This document shows positions 33,006 to 41,282 of a DNA stretch of 53,727 nucleotides, piece after piece. The position numbers and the translations under genes are program-made. The stretch comes from Treponema sp. (lineage in GTDB: Bacteria; Spirochaetota; Spirochaetia; Treponematales; Treponemataceae). Position 1 is the stretch's first letter, and each line of letters begins with the position of its first letter. The notes beneath the pieces are model-generated. The model did no database searches, was not told the DNA's origin, and saw nothing but the letters and a program-made list of their open reading frames with translations. Location of the stretch: positions 1-53,727 of the forward strand of contig JAHAZL010000027.1 of assembly GCA_018384055.1 (NCBI GenBank), in the 5' to 3' direction.

Positions 33006-34655
33006 TTAAAAATAGTTGCTGGTATCCATCGAAGCCGGAACCCTTAGATTCACATCAAGGAATCCATTCTTTCTTTTTTTTGCATAAATGGTAAAGATGG
33101 CTCCTTCGTTATCTTCAGTAAAAGAAATGTCATGGACAACAACAGGATCATTTTCACTGAATCCGGTTTCATCTGCAATTGAACCTTTTATGATTTTGGT
33201 TATTACATACTGTTTCTTATTCATTGTCGAAGTATTTGTAAGCCTCATTCCAAGCATCGGATAAAGGGCATTTGTAAGGTCATCATGCCTAAACACTTCA
33301 TATCCTGGAGACGAAGGACGAGTTGCAAGATAAACCAGTTTTTCCTTTTCTTCTCCGTCTTCCCCTACAACCTTAACTTTAACAATTATATTTGATTCAA
33401 GGGACATCATTGCAGAATGGAATTCATCAAGGGAATCAACCTTCATGCCGCTGATTTCAACAATAGTGTCATTTTCTTTAATGCCGACAAGGTCTGCACT
33501 TTCACCAGGAAGACAATAGAGAACACTTACACCTTCTTTTTTGGAAGAGGCACCCGGCAGTCTTTTCGTCTTTCCATATGCACCAATCCACGGATGCTTT
33601 CTTTCACCGCCTGCATAAAGGAACGGGAGTTCACTTTTTAAATATTCAACAGGAATCGCAAAGTTAAGTCCCTGATAATGGGCAACACCAGCAAAAACAA
33701 CAGCCTGAACCCTACCGAATTCATCAACAAGAGGTCCACCTGAATTGCCGGAATTTACTGCAGCATCAATCTGAAAAACTGTACCCGCAGAAAATAGATT
33801 TCTGTCAGTGGAAGAAATGATTCCACTTGTAAGTGTCCTTTCAAGTCCAAGGGGAGAACCTATGGCATAGATTTTGTCTCCTACGGAAAGTTGACTTGAA
33901 GAACCAAGAGAGAAAACATAGGGAGCTTCAACTTCGGTCTTGATAAGTGCAAGGTCTACTGTGCTGTCATACCCTATAACTTTTGCAGGAATTCTCGTAT
34001 CAGGATCATCGGCAAGCTTAATATATAAGCGGGAATAACCTTCATACTTTTTATTCACCATATCTTCAATAACATGATGATTTGTAATAATGTAACCGTC
34101 CTTTGAAATGAAGAAGCCGCTTCCAAGAACAGAGTCAGCATAGCCAACACCACGCTTGATTTTGATTCCCTTGTCTACGAAAACAGTAACGGTGCCGCTT
34201 ATAAGGCTTGAAACATTTTCTTTTGAACCGGAAGCCTTTTTCTTGCCAGGAACACTTTTATATGCCTCTGCTTCGATCTGAGACACAGACATTTTCATGC
34301 CTTTTGCTGAACATGAAACTGCTTCAAGGGATTTTGCAATTTTCAAGGCACTGAAGAAATCCTTTTCTTCAATTTTCTTATTCATTTCGAGAACAGACTT
34401 TTCACAGCATTTTTCATAGATATCAAAAGTAGCTGAATTTTCAGGAGTATTGTCCAAAAGAACCTTTGCCCTCCATAGGGAACGAACGGTATCTTTTTCT
34501 GACAATTTAACAACATATTCAATTTGATCCCTTACGGCATCTTCTTCCGTGTAATCAACGGGAACATAAACACTTTCCGGCTTGTCTATGGAATTACAGC
34601 CTGCAAGAACAAGACACAAAAATACGGAAAGAAGGAAAAGTTTAATTTTTTTCAT
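33006..34655 (-). CDS. Deg/HtrA-like serine protease lipoprotein
   Basis: From ATG 34655 (549 aa) a lipoprotein signal ends in LVLAGC, with the lipid Cys at 20. A helical linker is followed by a trypsin-like domain with the full catalytic triad: His194 in TNHHVI, Asp234 in STVDLALIK and Ser305 in GNSGGP. One clear PDZ domain (about 385-445, GESADLVGIKENDTIVEISG) and a second PDZ-like region (about 480-540) complete it. It should work in the periplasm or at the outer membrane in protein quality control. It overlaps the upstream TPR gene by 14 nt, suggesting a joint role. Confidence 0.85.
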   Translation of the reverse strand: MKKIKLFLLSVFLCLVLAGCNSIDKPESVYVPVDYTEEDAVRDQIEYVVKLSEKDTVRSLWRAKVLLDNTPENSATFDIYEKCCEKSVLEMNKKIEEKDFFSALKIAKSLEAVSCSAKGMKMSVSQIEAEAYKSVPGKKKASGSKENVSSLISGTVTVFVDKGIKIKRGVGYADSVLGSGFFISKDGYIITNHHVIEDMVNKKYEGYSRLYIKLADDPDTRIPAKVIGYDSTVDLALIKTEVEAPYVFSLGSSSQLSVGDKIYAIGSPLGLERTLTSGIISSTDRNLFSAGTVFQIDAAVNSGNSGGPLVDEFGRVQAVVFAGVAHYQGLNFAIPVEYLKSELPFLYAGGERKHPWIGAYGKTKRLPGASSKKEGVSVLYCLPGESADLVGIKENDTIVEISGMKVDSLDEFHSAMMSLESNIIVKVKVVGEDGEEKEKLVYLATRPSSPGYEVFRHDDLTNALYPMLGMRLTNTSTMNKKQYVITKIIKGSIADETGFSENDPVVVHDISFTEDNEGAIFTIYAKKRKNGFLDVNLRVPASMDTSNYF

Positions 34656-36780
34656 CGCTACCCAAATCACTTTCATCTATCAGTATTGCAAAGTTTCTTT
34701 CTGCAATGCGAATGCAAATGGCTCTTAAACCTGATTCTTCAACAATCTGTGTTAACCCCTGAACATCAGCCTTATCAAGTGCATCAAGAACTTTATTTTC
34801 AAGCAGAATCATTTTTCTGCTTTCAAGATCAACATCATTCTTAGAAAGCCAGTAAAGGCTTCCACTCTGTGCAAGTGAAACACTGTAATCTTCAACGCCG
34901 CAGGAAACTTTTACAGGAACTCCATTAAGGGAAGATATGGTAACAAGATAATTCTTTGGAAGAAGATAGAACATGGAATCTTCCTTTTGTCCTTCAGAAT
35001 CCTTAGCATAGACTACATGACGAACATTCCATTTGCCGTTTGAGTCTGTATCCCATGAAGTAATTTTTCCGCCACCAGGAAGATATTCTTCAGTGAAATC
35101 AGGAACAGTATCCCTGTCAGTATCTATCTGAACCATACGGAGATAGAATTCTGCACCGGAAGAAGGAACACCATAAAGGTTCTGCATGATTTCCCTTTCA
35201 TCGGAAAGGGAATGAACGTTCATGTCCCCCTTTTCATCAAGATCATAGAATTCGGTTGTTTCAAAAACACCGTCATTATCAAAATCAACAACACGAAGAA
35301 CAGGTATGTTACCTTCAAACTGAGCCTGAGCATAAAGGACATTGTCCCTATAGTACATTGCCTGAGTTACATTTCCTCCCAGAAGGATAAAACAAATTTT
35401 TTCGCCTTCCATCTTTAAGGAATCAATTTCAAAACCTGACGCTGCATCCAGAAGTTCCGAGTTGGAAATTCCTGAAATATTATTATTCAATGCAGGATAG
35501 AAGAAATCCTTTCCTGTTTTTATAGAAATGAAATCGTTCCTTTCAATGAGAACGGGAGTCCATTTGAGAGATTCACCGGAAAAAGTAAACTTTTCCCCGG
35601 CAAGGGTTTTCTTGTCGCTTGAACTGAAGGCAAGGCTGCTAAGGAATGGAAACTGAGCCCATTCAAAATACATGTTCTTTTCTTCCAGTTTGCCTGCAAC
35701 AGGAACGCCAAAATCACAATCAACAGTCCATTCAAGTTTACCGTCCTGATTTCTGTCATAGAAAATTTCCTGTGGACGACCACGAGTATATTTTACAAGA
35801 AGGTTTGCATTGCCGTCTCCATCAGTATCCTCGGAAAAGCTACCGCCAAAGGATTCCATGTACTTTGAAATGTATTCAACAACCTTTTCATCTTCCATTT
35901 TTGAAAGGAGGTTCTTGAACATCTGAACATCAATTTCTTTTTCTGCAAAATTGCAGAGGTATTCAAAAGCATGCTGCTGGTCGATGAGACCGGTCTTCAA
36001 GGCTTCCTGAGCATAAAGAGGATGTTCAAGTCCTCGTGCAGCAAAAGACTTGAGCATCCTGACTTTTTTTTCACCCTCTGCAAAACTTGCCGCATACACT
36101 TCAAGTTCAGCATTCTTGTCCGGGCTTGCTTCCTGATACTGGGAAATCTGTCCGATGAAACCGTCGGCAAGTCTTTTAGCAGTAGCATCAAGAGCATCTG
36201 GATTTTCAAATTTAAAGAAAACAAGAGGAAATCTTGTATCTGAAGGAAATATTCGTCTTGCACCGTCAATCTTGTTTCTTGCCTTTGAAACAGATTCTGC
36301 ATCACCAATTCTGTAATAGATTTTCACGCGAACAAATTCTGCATCTGAAGAATAGAGCATTGGCTTTGAATCAAGAAGATCCAGAGCCCTAGCAAGATTT
36401 CCAGTTTCACACAGAATGTCAGCTGCCATAAGGCGGGCATTATCTCGGTTGTAGTTAACCCAATTATTGATTCTCAAAGACTTTTCAAGAACAGGAAGAA
36501 TTTCTGCTTTCGTCTTGCCAACTGCAGAACTTGATGCTGCAACAACATACCAAAGATCTGATATTGAATCATCGTAAGCAATTCCAAGCTGGGCCTGACT
36601 CATGGCTGCTTCGTAATTTTTTTCTGATGCATAGTTTGTTGCATTTGAAAGACACCTTAAGGCAGTCCTTCTGTTTGCAAGGTCTGCACTATCCTTCAAT
36701 GCATCCCCTGATTTTATTGGATCAAGGGCAAATGCAAAAAAAGAAACACTGAGTAAAAAGGCACTTAAAATTCTCTTCAT
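34642..36780 (-). CDS. Exported TPR protein with EF-hand-like Ca-binding loops
   Basis: From ATG 36780 (712 aa) the protein has a signal peptide (MKRILSAFLLSVSFFAFA). The first 300 residues are helical TPR-like pairs. The rest is beta-rich and contains five calcium-loop-like segments: DTDGDG (about 318), DRNQDG (342), DFDNDG (499), DTDRDT (553) and DTDSNG (577), reminiscent of EF-hand/dockerin or FG-GAP loops. Function is unknown. It starts 23 nt after tilS and overlaps the protease gene, so it is a candidate partner or substrate adaptor of that protease (inference). Confidence 0.7.
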   Translation of the reverse strand: MKRILSAFLLSVSFFAFALDPIKSGDALKDSADLANRRTALRCLSNATNYASEKNYEAAMSQAQLGIAYDDSISDLWYVVAASSSAVGKTKAEILPVLEKSLRINNWVNYNRDNARLMAADILCETGNLARALDLLDSKPMLYSSDAEFVRVKIYYRIGDAESVSKARNKIDGARRIFPSDTRFPLVFFKFENPDALDATAKRLADGFIGQISQYQEASPDKNAELEVYAASFAEGEKKVRMLKSFAARGLEHPLYAQEALKTGLIDQQHAFEYLCNFAEKEIDVQMFKNLLSKMEDEKVVEYISKYMESFGGSFSEDTDGDGNANLLVKYTRGRPQEIFYDRNQDGKLEWTVDCDFGVPVAGKLEEKNMYFEWAQFPFLSSLAFSSSDKKTLAGEKFTFSGESLKWTPVLIERNDFISIKTGKDFFYPALNNNISGISNSELLDAASGFEIDSLKMEGEKICFILLGGNVTQAMYYRDNVLYAQAQFEGNIPVLRVVDFDNDGVFETTEFYDLDEKGDMNVHSLSDEREIMQNLYGVPSSGAEFYLRMVQIDTDRDTVPDFTEEYLPGGGKITSWDTDSNGKWNVRHVVYAKDSEGQKEDSMFYLLPKNYLVTISSLNGVPVKVSCGVEDYSVSLAQSGSLYWLSKNDVDLESRKMILLENKVLDALDKADVQGLTQIVEESGLRAICIRIAERNFAILIDESDLGSDEKN

Positions 36781-36803
36781 TTTTTTTCCCGTAAAAAGGC
36801 AAC

Positions 36804-38165
36804 TCATTCCACAACGATCCAGTCACTGAATCCGTAGAGGCTGCCCCAAATACATTTTATATCCTGCAACGGACTCCCAACTTTTTGAATGACAGGAATC
36901 CTGTCCTTCAAATCAGAAACCTTCCATCCGTCAAGGATTTTAGAAAGGCTCCTCATGGATCCGTCACTGTTTTTAACTTCATCACCAGGCTGTCGGCTTC
37001 TGAATGCAAACGGAAACTCCAAACCTGAAACCTGGATTTCTTTTTCATTGCAACGAATGGTCACCTTGTGGTTTTCTCCCGAAACCTCAAAAGTACAGTT
37101 TCCTGCAGAAAAAGTTCCAGGTTTTTCTATTATAGCAAAAAAACCTTCTTCTGTCGCTACCTGCTTTTTCTTTTCAACGGTAAACAATCCCTTTTCAAGA
37201 GTGAACTGGATGCCTGAAGAACCTTCAGTTTTCTTAAATTCCGCATATTTTTTTTCGGTCCATCGACTAAGGAAGGACTGGGGAATTCTTTCAGAAGCTC
37301 CAGCATGCTTCACTGCCTCCATAAGAATTCTATCCTTGATGGCATTGTCAAAAGAAAAATAAACGTCGCCATTGAAAGTTACAGAACTTTCTTTTTCTTC
37401 ATAATCTATTTCTACAAGGGCTTCTTTCAAAAAACCGTCAAGGGCTTCATTGTCCCTCCGGCTTTTTTCTGAAAGATGTTCCACAGCTTTTTTCCACCCA
37501 TTGAAGTGCTGGTCAAGAACGGGAACCAGAATATTTCTGATTCTGTTTCTGAGCATTTCGTTTTCAAGGTTTGTAGAATCAGTTCTATAGGAAATGTTTT
37601 TTTCGGAAAGATAGTTTTCAATTTCAAACCTATATATAGAAATCAATGGCCTGATGAATTTTCCCCTTGAAACAGGTATTCCGCCTAAATCTCCGCTGCC
37701 CTGAAGAATCCTCATGAGGATTGTTTCCTCCTGATCGTTTTTATTGTGGGCAAGGCAAAGGAACTCTACTTTTTCATTTTCCATGAAATGACGGAATTTT
37801 TCGTAACGCAGCCTTCTTGCACTGTCTTCGATTCCGTTTTTATCTTCAACGGATTTTTTTTCAACAAGCCCCCTTTCTATTTCATAACGGACACAGGGAA
37901 CATTCAGGGATTTGCAGAGGGTTTCAACATAATCAGCATCACCTGCCGTTTCTTCCGGTGCACGGATATTGTGGTTTACGGTTACGGCCTTGAGGGTAAT
38001 GCTTTTCGGAAGAATGTTATTCAAGGCACAAAGAAGAGATATGGAATCAGCGCCTCCAGAAACAGCAACCCCAATGGAATTGCAATCATCAAGGGAAACC
38101 TTTGAGTCTGACAGGGAATAAATTAAACCTTCCAGTACTTTCTCTTCAAAACTTTTCATGTTCAT
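36804..38165 (-). CDS. tilS: tRNA(Ile)-lysidine synthase
   Basis: A 453-residue enzyme that converts C34 of the CAU-anticodon tRNA-Ile to lysidine, making it read AUA. The PP-loop is SGGADS (36-41). Further marks are AVTVNHNIR, CLAHNKNDQEETILMRILQGSG and YRTDSTNLENEMLRNRIRN. The C-terminal TilS domain has FRSRQPGDEV. Start at 38165 or the Met two codons later; neither has a strong ribosome site. It lies only 17 nt after the terminator of rplY. Confidence 0.93.
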   Translation of the reverse strand: MNMKSFEEKVLEGLIYSLSDSKVSLDDCNSIGVAVSGGADSISLLCALNNILPKSITLKAVTVNHNIRAPEETAGDADYVETLCKSLNVPCVRYEIERGLVEKKSVEDKNGIEDSARRLRYEKFRHFMENEKVEFLCLAHNKNDQEETILMRILQGSGDLGGIPVSRGKFIRPLISIYRFEIENYLSEKNISYRTDSTNLENEMLRNRIRNILVPVLDQHFNGWKKAVEHLSEKSRRDNEALDGFLKEALVEIDYEEKESSVTFNGDVYFSFDNAIKDRILMEAVKHAGASERIPQSFLSRWTEKKYAEFKKTEGSSGIQFTLEKGLFTVEKKKQVATEEGFFAIIEKPGTFSAGNCTFEVSGENHKVTIRCNEKEIQVSGLEFPFAFRSRQPGDEVKNSDGSMRSLSKILDGWKVSDLKDRIPVIQKVGSPLQDIKCIWGSLYGFSDWIVVE

Positions 38166-38182
38166 TAAAAACCGGACAAAAT

Positions 38183-38219
38183 AAAAAAAGCTGCCCGAGA
38201 CTTGATTGTCCTGGACAGC
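38183..38219 (-). terminator. Intrinsic terminator after rplY
   Basis: Read on the minus strand: GCTGTCC (38219-38213) pairs with GGGCAGC (38196-38190), one G-T pair, then seven T (38189-38183). Confidence 0.85.
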
Positions 38220-38239
38220 CTTACCTTATTTAATCAAGA

Positions 38240-38794
38240 TCATTTCTTTGGTGGTGCAATTGATACAACAACAGAAGCTGGTGCTGTAACAACTGTTACC
38301 TTGTCACCAAGGTTAAGGTCAGCGATTGTGTACTTGTTACCGATTTCAAGATTGCTTACATCTGCTGTAACAGATTCTGGCATATCATGTGGAAGAGCCT
38401 TGAGCATAACTTCAGAAACATGCTTAACCATGAATCCACCCTTGAGTACACCAGCTGGTGTTCCTGAAAGGTGAATCTTCATCTTAGCCTTGATAGCCTT
38501 GTTTCCGCTTACTACATGGAAATCAGCATGAAGAACCTTGTCTGCGATGATGTCGTACTCAGTGTCCTTGATGTATGCTTCATTGTCAGCACCGTCAATC
38601 TTGAGTGTTACGAGAGTTGTCTTTGTGATAGATCTCCAAGCCTTTTCGAATTCGCTTCCAACGATTTCGAGCATTGTAGCTTCACCCTTTTCATTGTATG
38701 CAACTGCAGGAATCTTTCCTTCTGCGCGAAGAGCCTTTGCATACTTCTTTCCTGTTTCTTTGCGTGTTGTAGCATTGATAACAAAACGTTCCAT
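38240..38794 (-). CDS. rplY: 50S ribosomal protein L25, Ctc (general stress) form
   Basis: A 184-residue 5S-rRNA-binding protein. The N-terminal L25 domain is TTRKETGKKYAKALRAEGKIPAVAYNEKGE. The C-terminal TL5/Ctc beta domain includes GTPAGVLKGGFMVKHVSEVMLKALPHDMPESVTADVSNLEIG. The two-domain length marks it as the Ctc type. AAGGAG lies 8 nt before the ATG. The order spoVG, tRNA-Gln, rplY, tilS runs on one strand. Confidence 0.94.
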   Translation of the reverse strand: MERFVINATTRKETGKKYAKALRAEGKIPAVAYNEKGEATMLEIVGSEFEKAWRSITKTTLVTLKIDGADNEAYIKDTEYDIIADKVLHADFHVVSGNKAIKAKMKIHLSGTPAGVLKGGFMVKHVSEVMLKALPHDMPESVTADVSNLEIGNKYTIADLNLGDKVTVVTAPASVVVSIAPPKK

Positions 38795-38877
38795 TCTAGA
38801 ACTCCTTAAAAATTATTTATATTTTCACAAGTTGCCTTGAAATGATTGAATCTCAGAGGCTACCATAAAATACAAAA

Positions 38878-38950
38878 CTAGGCCGGCAGGATTCGAACCA
38901 GCGAAATGATGGCACCAAAAGCCATTGTCTTACCACTTGACGACGGCCTA
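38878..38950 (-). tRNA. tRNA-Gln (UUG anticodon)
   Basis: On the minus strand the acceptor stem is TAGGCCG/CGGCCTA with discriminator G. The D-arm is GTC/GAC, and the anticodon stem ATGGC/GCCAT encloses TTTTGGT, so the anticodon is TTG. The T-loop is TTCGAAT on GCTGG/CCTGC, which leaves a T-T mismatch in the middle of the T-stem, and the variable region has six bases. CCA is not encoded. It lies between spoVG and rplY. Confidence 0.93.
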
Positions 38951-38958
38951 AAATATTC

Positions 38959-39001
38959 AAAAAGTTCCGGAACTAAAAAAAACAATTAGTCTTCGGAACT
39001 T
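38959..39001 (-). terminator. Intrinsic terminator at the spoVG 3' end
   Basis: Read on the minus strand: AAGTTCCG in the last spoVG codons (39001-38994) pairs with CGGAACTT (38969-38962), followed by T residues. tRNA-Gln begins 8 nt later. Confidence 0.65.
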
Positions 39002-39270
39002 CCTGTTCCAATTTCAACATGACCTGCGTTATACTCGTCCAGAATCTTTGACTGGATGGCATTACGGAAGTCAGGACTTATAGGATGGGCAACATCCTTG
39101 TATTCACCGTTTGCAGTCTTGCGACTTGGCATGGCGATGAAAAGGCCCGATGTTCCTTCAATGATCTTTACATTGTGAACAACGAAACAATCATCGAAAG
39201 TGATAGTAACATAAGCCTTCAGCTTACCTTCAGCTTCAACCTTGCGGATTCGTACATCTGTAATCTGCAT
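38986..39270 (-). CDS. spoVG: SpoVG family RNA/DNA-binding regulator
   Basis: A 94-residue protein with the family sequence MQITDVRIRKVEAEGKLKAYVTITFDDCFVVHNVKIIEGTSGLFIAMPSRK and HPISPDFRNAIQSKILDEY. SpoVG binds nucleic acids and is a known global regulator in Borrelia and Firmicutes. AAGGAG lies 8 nt before the ATG. Upstream on the minus strand a TATAAT (+ coordinates near 39330) may be its -10. It is followed by a terminator and tRNA-Gln and preceded by ispE. Confidence 0.95.
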   Translation of the reverse strand: MQITDVRIRKVEAEGKLKAYVTITFDDCFVVHNVKIIEGTSGLFIAMPSRKTANGEYKDVAHPISPDFRNAIQSKILDEYNAGHVEIGTGSSED

Positions 39271-39378
39271 AAGCTAATCTCCTTTGAATTGAAGTAACAG
39301 TCACGGAAAACCGCAACCCTACTACAATTATACAGGACTTTTGGAAATTCGGAAATAAATTTCTTTTAAATCCTGAAC

Positions 39379-40278
39379 TTAGGAAAGTACAGTTACATAG
39401 TCGCCTTCAAGAAGTTTTTTTGCCTTGAGGGCATCATCCGCATTGACAAACACACCGAACACTGTAGAACCGGAACCTGACATATCAGCAAACAGGGCGC
39501 CAGAATTCTTCAGTTTTTTCAGGGCATCTGCAACAGGTGCAAATTCTCTTGCAACGGGAACAGTAAAATCATTTACAAAATTCCAATCGCAAATATTTTT
39601 TCTGTAGATTGTTTCAGGATTTTCACCTTGACCCAAACTGCAGTTTTCAACTTTTAATTTTTCGTGTTCCCTGTCCACAAGGCCGTAGGCAATTTTTGTT
39701 GAAACCGAAACGCCTGGCAAAACAAGAAGAACTGAAAAATCATTTCTGCATTCTATCTGACGAACTTTTTCTCCCCTGCCTTCAACAAATGCGGCATAAG
39801 GTTCAAAGTCAGAAAACCTTTTTTTACCGTCCGCATTCAATGCATGGGTAAAAAAGAAAACATCGCTTCCAACTTTTCCTGCAAGTTCCGACAAGGCAGA
39901 AAAGTCAAGTTGAGTGCCAAATAGATTGTCAAGGGATTGAATAAAAGATGAAGCATCACTCGATCCGCCCCCCAATCCACCGCCGGCAGGAATCCGTTTC
40001 TTTACAAAAACATGAACTCCTCTGTCTATGCCAGTCAGCACGCAGAAAGCTTTGTATGATGTGGTAAAAGTGTTTTCTTCAGGAAGCTGAAGCGTATCAC
40101 AATCCACAGTACAGGAATTCTTCTCGTCAGTCAAACTTACCGTAATCTCATCAAAAAGCCTTACGGTTTGAAAAACACTCTGTATATCGTGGTAACCGTC
40201 TGCCCTTTTAGGAAAAACCTTGAGACCAAGATTTATTTTTGCAGGAGCTGGAACAGTTATACTGTCACACATACGCAT
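39379..40278 (-). CDS. ispE: 4-diphosphocytidyl-2-C-methyl-D-erythritol kinase
   Basis: A 299-residue GHMP kinase of the MEP isoprenoid pathway. PAPAKINLGLKVFPKRADGYHDIQSVFQTV (N-terminus), PAGGGLGGGSSDASSFI (ATP loop) and SGSGSTVFGVF (C-terminal GHMP motif) are all present. The frame's first ATG is 40278, but the predicted transcription start falls near 40275, so the Met at 40272 (two codons on) is the likelier start on a nearly leaderless mRNA. It heads the minus-strand run towards spoVG. Confidence 0.94.
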   Translation of the reverse strand: MRMCDSITVPAPAKINLGLKVFPKRADGYHDIQSVFQTVRLFDEITVSLTDEKNSCTVDCDTLQLPEENTFTTSYKAFCVLTGIDRGVHVFVKKRIPAGGGLGGGSSDASSFIQSLDNLFGTQLDFSALSELAGKVGSDVFFFTHALNADGKKRFSDFEPYAAFVEGRGEKVRQIECRNDFSVLLVLPGVSVSTKIAYGLVDREHEKLKVENCSLGQGENPETIYRKNICDWNFVNDFTVPVAREFAPVADALKKLKNSGALFADMSGSGSTVFGVFVNADDALKAKKLLEGDYVTVLS

Positions 40279-40281
40279 CAG

Positions 40282-40310
40282 ATAATAATAAATAGCTGTA
40301 TTTTAGTCAA
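40282..40310 (-). promoter_or_regulatory. Predicted promoter for ispE
   Basis: On the minus strand TTGACT (40310-40305), a 17-nt spacer and TATTAT (40287-40282). The expected transcription start lies about 3 nt before the ATG at 40272. Confidence 0.65.
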
Positions 40311-40406
40311 CGCAGAGTGTGGGTTTTTGCCCTAAATTCCCTAGTTTTGCGCGAAGATTTTTAACGGAACGCTCTACCGGGCAAGGCATTTTGAAGATTT
40401 CCTTAA

Positions 40407-40435
40407 TTGACAAAAGTGCCTTTGTTCTTTAATCT
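40407..40435 (+). promoter_or_regulatory. Predicted promoter for the acidic protein gene
   Basis: A perfect TTGACA (40407-40412), a 17-nt spacer and TAATCT (40430-40435); the -10 is weaker than the -35. It gives a leader of about 37 nt with AGAGG before the ATG at 40479. Confidence 0.5.
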
Positions 40436-40478
40436 ACTATCTGTAGTTTTTTCAGCTGAAAACTTAAAGAGGTTCCCA

Positions 40479-40787
40479 ATGTTCGATGATGATGATGTAG
40501 AGTTCTGTTCAATGAGCGGTTTCGAAGATGATTTTTCTGACGAGATGGAAGATGGCTTCGACGATTACGATGACTTCGAAGACGAAGAAAATTCGGACGA
40601 TTACGGAGAAGACTTTGAGGATGATCTCCTTGAGGATGAAGATTCGGAAGACGATTATCTTGACGAAGACGACTATGATGACCGCGAAACTGAAGACGGA
40701 AGAATGGAAGACTTCGACTACGACAAATTCTACGGCATCAAGGACGAGATTGAAGAGGATTCAGATCCTGCAGACATGGATGACTAA
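40479..40787 (+). CDS. Extremely acidic small protein of unknown function (102 aa)
   Basis: From ATG 40479 (AGAGG 6 nt upstream) the protein has 102 residues with, by my count, 37 Asp and 19 Glu against 4 Lys/Arg, a net charge near -52. Asp/Glu runs are broken at short intervals by Phe, Tyr, Leu or Met. The last 25 residues (FDYDKFYGIKDEIEEDSDP) are a little less extreme. There is no signal peptide or membrane helix. Such composition suggests a nucleic-acid mimic, histone-like-protein or RNAP-binding factor, or a cation buffer, but nothing identifies which. It is a self-contained unit with its own promoter and strong terminator. Confidence 0.75.
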   Translation: MFDDDDVEFCSMSGFEDDFSDEMEDGFDDYDDFEDEENSDDYGEDFEDDLLEDEDSEDDYLDEDDYDDRETEDGRMEDFDYDKFYGIKDEIEEDSDPADMDD

Positions 40788-40815
40788 TTTAGCCACAGGC
40801 TTTTAAAATACAAAG

Positions 40816-40846
40816 GACTACCTTCAACGAGGTAGTCTTTTTTTTT
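40816..40846 (+). terminator. Intrinsic terminator after the acidic protein gene
   Basis: GACTACCT (40816-40823) pairs with AGGTAGTC (40830-40837), loop of six, followed by nine T (40838-40846). Textbook quality. Confidence 0.93.
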
Positions 40847-40892
40847 GAAGGGATCCGCAGGGATTGACCTGCAACCTCAAAAAAACAAAACC

Positions 40893-41243
40893 TTAGCCCT
40901 TGATTTTTTCGCCTGCATGCCAGAGCTTTTCAAGTTCATAGAAACCACGGGCTTCTTCGCTCATAAGGTGAACTACAATTGGACCAAGATCGATGAGGTT
41001 CCATTCGTCCCCCTGAGGCGCCTTGTTGCGGGTCTGATGAATTTCAAGGTCTGTATCCTTTACATAATCTTTTACACTCTTGTAAAGCCCCTGCCAGTGA
41101 GGTCCACTTGAGATTGTTGCAATTACAAAAAAATCTGTCCAGCTGTTAAGTTTTGAAACATCAAGAACAGTTACATCCTGTCCCTTTCCATCTTCCAAAA
41201 GTGCGGCAATTTCAAGTGCCATCTCTTTGATTGTCTTTTCCAT
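40893..41243 (-). CDS. rsfS: Ribosomal silencing factor RsfS
   Basis: A 116-residue protein (family also called Iojap/YbeB) that binds L14 and blocks subunit joining under starvation. Family marks are DVTVLDVSKLNSWTDFFVIATISSGPHWQGLYKSV, QGDEWNLIDLGPIVVHLMSEEARGFYELEKLW. It is the last gene of the L21 operon, 39 nt after the LytR-type gene; no terminator is obvious on its strand. Confidence 0.93.
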   Translation of the reverse strand: MEKTIKEMALEIAALLEDGKGQDVTVLDVSKLNSWTDFFVIATISSGPHWQGLYKSVKDYVKDTDLEIHQTRNKAPQGDEWNLIDLGPIVVHLMSEEARGFYELEKLWHAGEKIKG

Positions 41244-41282
41244 ATTTTTTTCCTTTTCCTGCAGTTATCTTCTACACAACGG

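Noticed and set aside
40407..40478. Upstream start for the acidic protein
   Set aside because: The TTG used is part of the -35 box TTGACA, and the added segment is hydrophobic, unlike the rest.
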